From positions 8,908,207 through 8,972,206 of the forward strand of contig OX465283.1 of assembly GCA_949987705.1 (NCBI GenBank): 64,000 nucleotides of DNA. The letters are read 5' to 3'. Positions 11,405 to 21,563 of this stretch are shown piece by piece. The stretch is from Thereva unica (lineage: Eukaryota > Arthropoda > Insecta > Diptera > Therevidae). How positions within the stretch are numbered: position 1 is the first letter of the stretch; the number at the start of each line of letters is the position of its first letter. The notes beneath the pieces were generated by a model, which saw only the letters and a program-made list of their open reading frames with translations, was not told the origin of the DNA and made no database searches. The translations under genes and the position numbers were made by a program.

Positions 11405-11599
11405 TAGCCTATTGAAATTCAGAAAGTCAGTGACCTAATTCTGAATTGGCTCGCAGATATCTATAGGAGCTCCCTTAGCCTAAGCTACATTCCAATATCC
11501 TGGAGAGTAGCGAAGGTGGCTTTCATTCTGAAAGCGGGTAAAATCTCCTACCACAATCCAAAAAGACTTGAGACCTATGTATATGTCTCACATCCTTTC

Positions 11600-12490
11600 T
11601 CCTCAAGATACTAGAAAGACTTGTGGAGATCCATGTTAAGCAAAGCATTGATAAAAAACTGCTTTCTCCCTCGCAGCATGCCTACACGAAAGGTAAATCA
11701 GTAGACACTGCTCTCCACTCTTTGGTAGCGGTCATCGAAAGGTCCCTTGAATTCAAGGAATTCACGTTGGCTGCTTTCTTAGATATTGAAGGTGCGTTCA
11801 ACAATGTTGAACCTTCTGCGGTCACGAGGGCACTCCATCGTCTGAGTGTTGATGGGTGCTCCAGGTCCTTTATTGATCAGCTGCTAGGGTGCAGGGTCAT
11901 AAAGTCTAGTCTGGGGCTTTCGAAAGAAGTCAGACGGGTCAGAAGAGGCACACCACAAGTGGGGTCTTTTCGCCGCTCCTTTGGAATATGACAGTCAATG
12001 AAGTACTGATAACTCTAAAGGAGTCCGGGTGCACCACGGTGGCCTATGCTGATGGTATTGTGCTGGTGGTGACCGGCAAGTACATCTCAACAATAAGAGA
12101 TATAATGCAACAAGCATTGAATACTCTTTCTCATTGGGCCACTACAAAGGGTCTAAGCGTCAACCCAACCAAGACGGAAGTAGTGCTCTTTTCAAAGAAG
12201 CATAGACTTCCCAATTTTCCTTCTTTAAGACTTTGTAATGAAACACTGCATATAAAGGAGGATGCGAAATTTCTAGGTCTCATACTCGATAGGAAACTAA
12301 CGTGGAGGCCGAATCTTTTAGAAAGAGCAAATAAGGCCAAAACAGCTCTCTTCTTATGCCAGAGAACGATCGGAGTCAACTGGGGCCTTAAACCCCGCAT
12401 CGTCCACTGGCTCTATACAGCCGTAATCAGACCTACTTATGCATGGCATATCGGTATGGCGGACTGCATTACAGAAGATTACGTTTCGTA
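11600..12490 (+). pseudogene. LINE reverse transcriptase, mutated active site
   Basis: The first frame gives LLSPSQHAYTKGKSVDTALH and TLAAFLDIEGAFNNVEPSAV (the FxDxxxAF palm motif, first aspartate intact), then VRRGTPQ. After a frameshift near 11960 the second frame continues with VAYADGIVLVV. The catalytic loop should read YADD; here the second aspartate is glycine. LSVNPTKTEVVLF and FLGLILDRKLTWRPNL, the following RT motifs, are intact. It stops at TAA 12489. Both the frameshift and the Asp-to-Gly change predict no polymerase activity. Confidence 0.85.
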
Positions 12491-13650
12491 AAGGGTCCAA
12501 AGAACAGCTGAGCTGTGTATCAGTGGTGCAATGAGAAGCACCCGTACAGCTGCGCTGGATGTCTTATTGCATCTTACCCCTTTGAATATACACGCCGAGC
12601 AAATGGCAGCCTGGACGGCTGCCAGGACAAAGGCTTCTCTTGGATGGACTCCATACTCATATGGCCATTCATCCATCCTTAGGAAGTTCGCCACCGCTGC
12701 GAACAACCTAGATTATACTACTCCTACGTGGACCTTGGAGAAAGGTTTCAATACCATCATTCCGGCCAGAGATGATTGGACAGATGGTGTTATCCCAACT
12801 GGGTCATTGTGTATCTTCACAGATGGCTCAAAAATTGGGAATAGTGTAGGCTCTAGTATTTTTTCCGAGGCATTAAATATAAATACCTCTCTTCGTCTAC
12901 CCGACCACTGCAGCGTCTTCCAAGCGGAAGTCACTGCGATCTGGGAGGCTCTCGAATGGTTGAAGATAAATAATATATCTCATAAGAATATATGTATTCT
13001 ATCGGATAGCCAGGCGGCCCTCAAGGCTCTTAATTCTGTCGTCACAACATCCACGACTCTTCTGAACTGCCGCAGGTCTCTGTGTGAGACTGCCACTCAG
13101 TTTGATATAACACTGTGTTGGGTTCCTGGACACAGTGGGATTAGGGGAAACTGTAGGGCAGATGAGCTTGCTAGACAGGGAACCGAAGTGGAAAGGACAC
13201 CCCACTTAACCCGGTGGCCCTTAGCCACCTATAAACTAGCTGTGAGAAAAATCAGCTTAGCTCGAGCCGGGCTGAGATGGACCACAGCAACGGTTTGTCG
13301 CACTCTTCATGCAATGTGGCCAACTTTGGACGCAAAGCGTTTAAAATCTCTGGTTCAGTTGAACAAAAAGGAGATAAGCCACGTGGTAAAGGTGCTGACT
13401 GGTCACTGTCCCTTTGGACCCACACGCCGAAAGATTAGAACTCCCCCACAACGACTTATGTAGAAGTTGTGGTAATGAAGAAGAGGAAGAAACTGTCTCC
13501 CATCTTCTCTGTACATGTCCCGCCCTAGCAAGGAAAAGAGGGACCTTCCTTGACTCACCTTTCCTGGATGGATTGAGCGAGCTGCAAAATATTAGTGTCT
13601 CTAGACTCTGTCGCTTTATCAAAAGCTCAAAATGGCTTGAAATGGCCTGA
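12491..13650 (+). pseudogene. LINE RNase H domain and C-terminal zinc knuckle
   Basis: RNase H motifs appear in order: FTDGSKIGNSVGS (first Asp), VFQAEVTAIWEALEW (Glu), ILSDSQAALKAL (Asp), and LCWVPGHSGIRGNCRADELA (His and last Asp). All four catalytic positions are present. A shift near 13430 leads into CRSCGNEEEEETVSHLLCTC, the zinc knuckle. RNase H in this place marks I, LOA, R1 and related LINE clades. The partial copy at 32.3 kb is a close relative. Confidence 0.85.
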
Positions 13651-13757
13651 ACTACGTCCCAATACTAGAATGGCATCACAATGGGCCCAATGGCGTGCCC
13701 AAGTGGGCTCCCTGGTAGGGGCAGCCATTTCAACCTAACCTAACCTAGGTGTCTTTT

Positions 13758-14200
13758 CTACAAGAGACTAGTTTGCTCTTTACAGTTTTTCATGCTGAGG
13801 TGCTAGCCATAGACGAATGCGTCGAAGTCTGCATTTGGCATAGATGGTTGGACCATCTGAATCTATTTGGAGAGTCGAAAGACTGTAATGAAAGTTATAT
13901 TCCATAAGACCAAATCCAAAACTGTCTGGGATTGTATTAATGTGGGCCAAGTTCTTTTCTTGGAGTCGCCTGTTACTTTGAAATGAATATCTGGACCTTT
14001 TAAGACAACGAGAGAACGAACTGCCTAGCCAAAAACGGTATGAACTCAATATATTACTTAAGATCGGCTTCTCAATTGCGAAAAAGTCTTCTTGTCTTGT
14101 CTTCTAATCTAGGTCAACTGCTAATCATCAACGGACCCTATGTGCAAAGGTGGTGAGCAAGTCCTTAAAACTTGATTACTGATCTATGACACAAACTATC
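13758..14200 (+). pseudogene. Second, more decayed LINE RNase H remnant
   Basis: In broken frames one can read FMLRC/AEVLAIDECVEVCIWH, then W.GPSS...TFKDNERTNCLAKNG, recalling the AEVLAI and GNERAD.LAK motifs of LINE RNase H. Many stops occur. It lies directly against the CCTAA-repeat end of the previous LINE and is interrupted on its right by the 2.4-kb hAT-type element. The assignment is tentative. Confidence 0.4.
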
Positions 14201-14336
14201 GCTTTTGTTTAGTAGCCTTTGGACACATCGGACCGCCTACTGTGCAGTTGCTGAATGACTGGGAGATGTAGGCTTAATTAAACCAATCAAGGATCTCTTG
14301 CTACAATTGAAAAAGGTATTGAGACTCGACTATCAG

Positions 14337-16703
14337 CACTGGCGTGCACACGGGTATGGCAGGTATGGCAGCTGCCATACCAAACAAATCATCGGCGCCC
14401 CAACGCCTCCAAAAAATAAAAATTATTAAAAAAAAATAAAATTTCTTCTTTATTTTAATTTTTTAAACAATTTATTTTTTAATTTGATATTTTCAAGCAG
14501 AATTTTCTGAAAAATGCACTGCGGCTGTATAGAGTGAGCAGTGCATTTTTAATACTAATAAAATGAGGCCAAGTTGATTTTCATATCCATATAAACGAAT
14601 AAGGCTGGTCGTCCACTGGAAGCGTATTCGAGCGGCTACGCGCTTCGGCTTCATGGGCGGCTATAGGCGGCTACAAGCGGCTCTGAGATGTGCGGCTACA
14701 CGCTACAGGGGTCGTCCACTGCAAGCTTTTCATGCTGCTCAGTTTGAAGTGAATTTGACATAATAATTTTGTGATTTGAAAATGTAATATAGTCCAGTGC
14801 AATTAGTCGAAAAAAGGGCATGAAATTGGATTTGTATTTTTTTTTGGAATTTGTTTGGGTACATCTGACAATGTTAAAACCAAGTTGTGGGGTCGCAATG
14901 TGTGGGGTTCCAATATATATATATATATATATTAGGGTGGTTCAAAAATGGCCAAAAAATTTCAAAAAAACGTGCACCCCCCTATCTTTAAGTTCAATTA
15001 AAATGATGATTTTTGGCGGAACCGGAGAATTTTTGATTAACACTAACCCTTGCCGCCGAGCACATTTCGTTTTAGAGATTTAGGATTTTTAAACGATAAT
15101 AAAAATTTGATAATTCTGTTCATTTACGTCCATTAAACTACCTAGATCGTGGCTTCTATATGGTTTTCGAGTCCGCTGATTACGAATTTGATGTCAAATC
15201 GAAGGTTTGACAAATGACAGCTGTCAAAAGCGCTGTCAACTATGAACAAAATATTTCATTTTTTTACATTTTTTTCAAAATGACGTGAAATTTCGTGCTA
15301 TAGAGGGTTTTCGAGGTCGCTGATTACGAATATGATGTCAAATCAAAGGTTTGCAACATGACAGCTGTCAAAAACATCGAAAATTTCGACGTATTTTCAT
15401 CTTTTAAGGTCCCAGGAGCATTTTAAGCAAAAAATTGGGAGGAAGTATGTGTGTGTGCGTACGTATGTGGTCATTTTTTCCTGCACGATATCGCGCGAAC
15501 AAAAACAGATATCGACTTCGTCGAGGTGTCGTTCGAAGCGTATTAACCGAAATATGATCTGAAAAGGTTTTCATAAAATTCGGTCGAGCAGTTTTTTGTT
15601 TAAGTGGCGTAAGTGGTTTTTGTACCTGTACGTTATAATAGTAATATAATCTGAAAAGATTTTTATAATATTCTTTCGAGCGGTTTTTTGGTTTAAATGA
15701 CATAAGTGATAATAAATGAAATATGATCTCAAAAGATTTTCATAAATTCGATCGAACCGTTCTTTTTTTTTTTGTTTAAAAGACGTTTATGATTTTTGTA
15801 CCTGCACGATACCGCGCGAACTAAAAACTATATCGACTTCATTGAGGTGCCGAAAAAAGAATATTAACGAAGAAATGCTCTGAAAAAAATTTCATAATAT
15901 TCGGTCGGGCCTTTTTTGTTTAAATAGAAAAACTTGCTAATTGTCAGAAACACCTTAAATTGACAAGTTTTGCTAATATCTAATAAACTCGATAGAATGA
16001 GACCAGTTCTAAACGAAGTGATCTTTTTTGGGTTCTGCACAGCGATAGCCTTCGAACAAAACATCACTTGCCAAAATCCGACAACCTTTCAAAATTGTGC
16101 AAAAATTTCGTTGCCGACGGGGAATTGTTTTCTACGCGAGATACAGTTTCAGGAAATTGCGGTTTATCCCGGGATTTCCGTAGTTACCGCAAAATTTGTT
16201 CTTTTTGGTCAACTCAGACAAGTACTTAACAGTTACAGTTTTGCTAATATCTCCGAAAAGCTTTGGAATTTCCAAATGAAGTCATTCCCTTCTCAGTTTG
16301 TCAACGGCGCTTCAGCACGCTCAATACGAATTTGAACAATCGCTTTAGTGCAGCGAACGAAATACGGAAGACATGTTTGTTTGCTAACGTTCAGGAAAAA
16401 GAAATTCTCTAGAAAAATCTTGTGGATTTACTACTATTATAGTTATTTGAACTAGCTTCTCTCGGGATTGCTTTGTCATCAGTTCTGATACTAGCCAATT
16501 TTCCACTAGTGCTAAACGTATAACTATTTTGTAAGAAGTCAGTTTATTCCATTTTCGTTCATCATACTGGGAAGTTAATCGTGTGGACCGAAGGGGTCAA
16601 ACCCACATCCCAACTAGTTATTATTATTGTTATCGTTATTATTTAATGTGGCGCCCCAAAAAAATTCTGCCATACCAAAGGGGAGCCCCTGTGCACGCCA
16701 CTG
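14337..16703. mobile_element. Non-autonomous hAT-type transposon, 2367 bp, exact 8-bp target duplication
   Basis: The left end reads CACTGGCGTGCACACGGG and the right end in reverse complement reads CAGTGGCGTGCACAGGGG. Both are followed by GGTATGGCA in the subterminal region. Exact copies of ACTATCAG flank it at 14329..14336 and 16704..16711. CAGTGG termini and 8-bp duplications are the signature of hAT transposons. No transposase was recognised inside. The interior carries diverged direct repeats and probably a nested element starting near the (AT)n run at 14914 (TTAGGGTGGTTCAAAAATGG). Confidence 0.85.
15170..15920. repeat. Diverged direct repeats inside the hAT-type element
   Basis: GCTGATTACGAATTTGATGTC with CAAATCGAAGGTTTG and a GACAGCTGTCAAAA tail occurs at about 15173 and again at about 15320. 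A second pair, CCTGCACGATATCGCGCGAAC followed by ATATCGACTTC, occurs at about 15480 and 15808. Between them, AAATATGATCT.AAAAGATTTTCATAA with CGGTTTTTTG recurs several times. The units are roughly 120-330 bp and diverged, which suggests old internal duplication. Confidence 0.65.
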
Positions 16704-17070
16704 ACTATCAGGCTCGTTATTGATTTCCTCCAGGTTACCTGGAAATAGTACAAGATAGGGTCACTGCAATAAATCTTTTAGGTTGCAGCACATGTCTTCA
16801 TCATTCCGGCATCTGGAGGTACAAGCTTTACAAGTCCTTGTTGGTTTTTAATGAGAATCCTAGAAGGAGAGGGCTTCCTGCTCGTGTACATGCCATTCCT
16901 ATTTATTAACAAATTTCGCTCGAAAACACGCGTTATTTATTCCAGTTCTCAGAAAATCCAATCTCTCTTAAAGTAACTCCGCACCACTTCCACGTCAAAA
17001 CATCAGAATTGATGTCAGCCCAGGAACCTGCTTAAAAACGGGAAGGAAATGTAGAATGGTTATAGCTTAC

Positions 17071-17189
17071 CGATTTCCAAGTATTTCTGATGAAGTGAAT
17101 CGTACTCCTCCCACGTTATGCTCCTGAAACGGTTGCGCTCCTTCGACGCTGGCAACACTGAGTCCTGACGGTGGTGCTCATTCGGATTC
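17071..17189 (-). CDS. Nlg: Neuroligin, exon 5 (end of esterase-like domain)
   Basis: This short 119-nt exon encodes NPNEHHRQDSVLPASKERNR followed by FRSITWEEYDSLHQKYLEIG. The NPN after FARTG is the conserved junction found near the end of cholinesterase-like domains, and W..YD..HQKYLEIG is the final strand of neuroligin ectodomains. The acceptor is ATCAACAG and the donor GTAAGC. The phase enters with one base and leaves with one base, matching both neighbours. It is too short to stand out as an open frame alone and was found by matching phase and motif. Confidence 0.9.
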
Positions 17190-17745
17190 CTGTTGATTTA
17201 TAATAACAATAAATGAAAATTGTTTTAGTGCCATGTTTCACGGTTGAGTTTCTTCTTGTTTTTAATATTAAAAAAAAAATGCGAAACGTGAAATTTTATT
17301 GCATAAAGGACGAGAGGATATGAGGATGTACGAGAGGCGGCTGCACGCTCCAAGGAGCAGCCTTAAAGCCATTTAGGATCTCTCAAAGTGGGCAATTAAT
17401 AACGATTATGACAGGCCAAACATCCAGGCAAATTCCTGCTCACATTGAAATTCAAATATTGAAGGCGTTGGTGCCGCAAATGTCCTTTTACGTGCGCGGG
17501 GAGCCGTGCTCATATTCCCGGATAAATGTGGGCCGCCCGCGCTTTAGTATCCTGGAAATGATGTTGGCCCCCAAAGCAAACAGTGTTGCAAAGCCCTGGG
17601 CCAGAAAAAAGATCGTCCCAGCTCCATGCAGATGGCCGCCGCAAATGTAAAAACGCCTATAAATCACCAAAAAAAAGAAAGGACTACACACGGGGGCAGG
17701 ACAAGTAGGCTAAGTGCTTATGTGACCAACTAGCGCAAAACTTAC
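17190..17745. other. Short neuroligin intron
   Basis: A 556-bp intron with consensus donor and acceptor. Open frames on both strands near 17408..17691 show no recognisable protein and are most likely chance. No repeat was recognised, which makes it one of the few introns here free of transposons. Confidence 0.7.
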
Positions 17746-18119
17746 CCAGTCCGGGCGAAATTGGTCCAATAAATCATAACAGCTTCGGATAGGGCGACCT
17801 CAGATTTAGTGTAATTGCTCGGAAAGTGGCTGAATCCCTCCACCAGCGGTGCACCGAAAATGTACGGCAGATCCTCGCCGTGGACAGTTCCCATTCTTTG
17901 CGGGTAGTCGCCATCCTTTGTTTGATAGTCAAATACGTAGAAGTAGCACTTGGGTCCAGTCTTATCCTGGTTGGATGGTGATGGCGGCGGTGCCAACATG
18001 TCACCGGTTCGAATCAGGGGCGCCACAAATTGTGCATCTGATATGGCTGCAACAGCTGTGTCCCGGGTGTTGATGGGATGCTGAGATGTCCTCTCCCAGT
18101 CGGTGTATTCGTTAACAAT
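17746..18119 (-). CDS. Nlg: Neuroligin, exon 4 (C-terminal part of esterase-like domain)
   Basis: This 374-nt exon encodes IVNEYTDWERTSQHPINTRD, then DAQFVAPLIRTGDM, the variable linker PPPSPSNQDKTGPK, and the conserved CYFYVFDYQ, GTVHGEDLPYIFGAPLV and YWTNFARTG. HGEDLPYIFG is the strongly conserved position of the catalytic-histidine strand in cholinesterase-like proteins; neuroligins retain this scaffold. The acceptor is TTTCAG and the donor GTAAGT. It ends with two bases of a glycine codon completed by the next exon. No disruption was seen, and the residues match neuroligin better than any esterase. Confidence 0.92.
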
Positions 18120-18429
18120 CTGAAATCAATAAAAACAATTTGAATCGCATCCTCCCAAAGGATATGGTTAGAATAGGGCTGCCATCCGTCCGAGTTTCCC
18201 CGGGTTTGTTCTAGTTTGGAGGGCGTCCGGGGGCCGTCCGGGCGGGGTTTTGAAAAGTGTCCTGGTAAAACCCGGGCACTCTTTGTGGCAGGGGTGACCC
18301 GAAGGATACTCAATAAATTAATACAAATCTTAGTTAAAAATTGACTCTTAATCCGCATCCAATGACCAAGCAGGTGGTATAGGAGTTATTAAGGTTTAAG
18401 TAGTAATGAAGTACTCAAATAAAAGGTGG

Positions 18430-18664
18430 TCTTTTCTCTATGTGGCAGTACTAAGCGTAGAAGTCACCCTTTATACCCCAGTCCGTCATGTCGTTTGTCA
18501 TGTCATGGTCCAATGTCCAGCAGTAAGCTTGGTTAGAGGGGGGGGGGGGGTGGGAATAGGTTAAGGGTTATGAAGGTACGGGTTATTGAAGAAGGCGGTA
18601 ATGAACCCTGCGTTTGAACTCTTGGATGTAGAAGGAGCTCGGAAATACTGACTGCGACAGATTA
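18430..18664 (-). mobile_element. CR1/Jockey-like LINE 3' end, split by a mariner
   Basis: Read on the minus strand, this matches 57370..57600 closely: GTCAGTATTTCCGAGCTCCT, CATCCAAGAGTTCAAACGCA, then the same 3' untranslated region with GACATGACGGAC and the end CTGCCACATA. The sequence is interrupted at 18665 by the mariner and resumes beyond it at 19863 with CCACAGT, continuing the LINE for a few tens of bases. It therefore predates the mariner insertion. Confidence 0.8.
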
Positions 18665-18666
18665 TA

Positions 18667-19860
18667 CCAGGAACGTCCAGAAAGTAAATGTACTGGTACT
18701 CTTCACAGCTGTAGGGAAGATTTTTTCGACATGTTGGCAACACTGCCGCGTAGCCCCTCCCTTTCAAAACGAGACCAATCCGAGGTTAGTGTGTTGAAAA
18801 CTCTTGACGCAGTAGCATCTCTCGCGAAAAATGTCGATCGTATCTCCCGCCAAGTGCGAAATTCGCGCCGTCATTCGCTACCTCGTCGCGAAGGGAAAAG
18901 CTCCGGTTGAAATTTATAATGAGGTAAAAACTGTTTACGGTAATAGAGCTATGAATCGTACGAGTGTGCACAAGTGATGCCGCGAGTTTAAAAATGGACG
19001 TACTTCCGTGAATGACGATCAGAAGAGCGACTGACGAACTTGTGGAAAAAATCTAGATTGCGGTCGGTGACGATCGCAGAGTGACGTTAGATGAACTTTC
19101 TACAATGTTTCCGCAAATCTCCAGATCCCTGATACACGAAACAATCACAGAAACTCTCGGATATCGGAAATTGTCTGCGAGCTGGGTCCCAAAACAGCTG
19201 ACAGAACAGCACAAGTTGAATCGAGTGCAGAGCTCCAAAGAGTTTTTGGAACGCTACGAAATCAAAGGCGATGATTTTCTCTACTCTATTGTTACTGGAG
19301 ACGAAACTTGGGTTGCCCACGACACGCCTGAAACTAAGAGGCAGTCTCAACAGTGGCGTCACACCTTGTCACCCTCCGCCAAGAAATTCAAAACACCAAT
19401 TTCAGCTAAAAAAATCATGGCATCCGTGTTTTGGGACCATAATGGCATAATTTTGATTGAATATCTGCCTCACGGGGAGACCATCAAAGGGAGTCTGCCT
19501 GCTGCACGACAATGCCAGACCTCACACGGCCAACGCCACGAAGCAACTCCTGGACTCTTTTGGATGGGACGTTTTGAACCACCCCCGTATTCCCCTGACC
19601 TGGCCCCTTCAGATGTCCATCTCTTCACCTCCCTTAAGGTGCACATGGGTGGGAACAAGTTTTCAACGGACGAGAAGGTGAAGGGGGAGGTGGAGAAGTG
19701 GGCGAAAGAGCTGGCGGGAGACTTCTTCGAGGCAGACATCAAAAAATTGATCCTGCGGCTCACCACTTGCATCGAGAGGGATGGTGACTTTGTCGAAAAG
19801 TAACTTACGTACAAGTGACCCTACATAAATTGAGTACACTTACTTTCTGGACGTGCCTCG
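18667..19860 (+). mobile_element. Mariner transposon with TA target duplication
   Basis: A 1194-bp element has 28-bp inverted termini: left CCAGGAACGTCCAGAAAGTA and right, reverse-complemented, CGAGGCACGTCCAGAAAGTA; both continue to TGTACT. TA flanks both sides. It encodes a damaged mariner transposase on the plus strand. The insertion target is the 3' region of a CR1-like LINE, whose sequence continues on both sides. Confidence 0.92.
18831..19803 (+). pseudogene. Mariner transposase, inactivated
   Basis: The frame begins MSIVSPAKCEIRAVIRYLVA, then the helix-turn-helix region EIYNEVKTVYGNRAMNRTSVHK. A TGA replaces the expected tryptophan codon (WCREF), and another TGA follows near 19030. The catalytic part keeps VTGDETWVAH (first Asp), then after a frameshift LLHDNARPHTA (second Asp, in another frame, about 19513), and in the original frame YSPDLAPSDVHLF (third Asp). 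The spacing fits the D,D34D mariner pattern. The stops and shifts rule out a functional protein. Confidence 0.9.
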
Positions 19861-19889
19861 TACCACAGTTTAAACTGTTACTTGATAGG

Positions 19890-20978
19890 TCAGTGGCGGT
19901 CCCAAAACAACAACAAAAAAAAAGTGGTCTGCCAAGACATTAGCGCCAGATTTGACCAGGCAGACCAACATATTTTTTTTACTCCATAAGTACTAAATGT
20001 TAAGGGTAATTCCTGGCTCTTGGTCACGTTGCGGTCCCCAAAATTTACCGGAAAACGGACATACTAAATTTGGGCACTACTTCCACCCAGGCAGATCACT
20101 ATTTTTCGTATGAACGCTGTGAGCATTAACATTTCATCAAAAACATTTCATCCTCGATAGGCACGTTCTTGGTATAGCAGTACATCCCCCACAGTACATC
20201 GTCATTTTGGGTACACACTTTGGGTTTACAATTTGTGTAAAAATGTCTGGTGTCATTTGAGTTTGCTGATTCATCTATTTCCCTCATTCTTTCCAATACC
20301 CGGTTTTTTTTGCTTTGTGTATGCTCTTCTTAGTTCGTTTCTTTTCTTTATGAATCTATTGTTCTGTGTCTACTTAGCATGAGTTGGTATGATCTGTTTT
20401 TATTCGCTGGGTTACATTACATTTATTTATTTTCAAGCCTTCACTACTATACTTGCGAAGTTGGCCGAAGTCGAGAATGTACAGAGGCACTTCGATTCAC
20501 TTTGTGTAACTTTACTTCGCCTCGGGGGACTATGTATCTTTGGTGGTTTTTGCGTCTGAGTCAAAGTACTCGAGGTGTATGGTGTGCCGGGTAACTGGGG
20601 TCCTCGCGAGGTTGCATGAGTTTGTAGTCAAGTTTTCGGACCACGGTAGAAACAAAGGAATGTAAAAGAGACTGACATCTTCGAATACCGTAAAAAAGAG
20701 TTACCGTACCGTTAAGTGACGAAACAATAGCTTCGATTTTATATAGAAAGGGGTCACCAAGGGACTTCACCACTAAAATGACATTTCTCTTTTACATTGC
20801 CTTGTTTTTGTATACCGTGATTCGATTAACTTCGAGAAGTACTTCCTTGAAGCAGCCTAGCGAGTGATGGAGTACAGGCTTTAGTTCCAGTAGGTTCTGA
20901 TATTCTCCCCTAATTTGCTCTTCTTTTTATTCTATCACATTTATTTTCCGTCTCTGTTTCCTCTTCTTGTTTTTATTT
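19890..20978. other. Intronic sequence, nothing recognised
   Basis: About 1.1 kb between the mariner and the next MITE. Open frames here are short, on both strands, and match no family I recognise. It may be the interior of the putative composite element that spans 18176..21561. Confidence 0.5.
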
Positions 20979-21354
20979 ACCCCGTTTATGAATAGGTTCA
21001 AGCCAGATTCAACCCAGTGATAAGACCCAACTCAGCTCTTCTACCTGGGTCGAGTAGATTTTTCGCTTCATATACGCTCGTTGGGTTGTAATTGGGTTGA
21101 CGTAATTTTTTTTGTTTTGTTGCTTCAACCCAATTACAACCCAACGAGCGTATATGAGGCGAAAAATCTACTCGACCCAGGTAGGTCAGCCTTTGGCGTT
21201 AGTTTTGTCTTCGGTGTTTTTGCTTGCGAGGTTATGTTTTGATTTCTGGTCAACTCTATTTCAACCCAAAGTGAACTCAACTCGATATAATATTCGGTGG
21301 TCGAACTTTCAACTAAACCTCGACTCAACTTTTCAACCTAGTCATAAATGTGGT
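20979..21354. mobile_element. CAACCC-rich fold-back MITE, copy 1
   Basis: The left end CCCCGTTTATGAATAGGTTCA and the right end, reverse-complemented (CCACATTTATGACTAGGTTGA), are inverted copies flanked by TA. Inside, GCGTATATGAGGCGAAAAATC occurs together with its inverse around a T-rich centre. CAACCCAATTACAACCCAAC repeats throughout. A relative is at 30866..31270, and more distant ones are at 25.1-25.5 and 31.3-31.5 kb. It is non-coding. Confidence 0.75.
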
Positions 21355-21563
21355 AATTCTAGATATCTATGTCCAAAGTTTCCTGAGTTTCTGTCCTGTC
21401 CGAGGTTAACTTAATGCCAAAAAGGCGCTGGTAATGGAATATATAGTTGGTTATCAATTCGATACAACGGTTGGATTTTAACTCGCCAAAAAAACTTCAC
21501 CCAAATGTCCGGGTCTTTTGTAGTTTTTGTCCGGCCTCGGCAATTTAGGCGATGGCAGCCCTA

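Larger units (their letters stand above)
10685..13757 (+). mobile_element. LOA/I-like LINE with RNase H, 5'-truncated
   Basis: A plus-strand ORF2 about 3 kb long can be followed from the endonuclease-RT linker through reverse transcriptase to RNase H and a C-terminal zinc knuckle. It is broken by a stop at about 11405, frameshifts at about 11560 and 11960, and a stop at 12490. It ends in a short tandem CCTAA repeat (CAACCTAACCTAACCTAGG), an end type known for some LOA-like and I-like elements. No endonuclease domain or ORF1 lies directly upstream. The neuroligin gene runs on the opposite strand. Confidence 0.85.
18176..21561. mobile_element. Possible composite DNA transposon with nested insertions
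   Basis: GGGCTGCCATC at 18176 and its reverse complement GATGGCAGCCC at 21551..21561 are both flanked by TA. Next to both ends lie GTCCGG and CCCGG motifs. If these are termini of one element, it has been filled by a CR1 tail (minus strand), a mariner and a 376-bp MITE. The inverted repeat is only about 11-13 bp long, so two unrelated solo ends remain possible. Confidence 0.45.

Noticed and set aside
17408..17691. Overlapping 80- and 67-codon frames in a short intron
   Set aside because: No recognisable domain and the stretch is bounded by consensus splice sites of the neuroligin gene.
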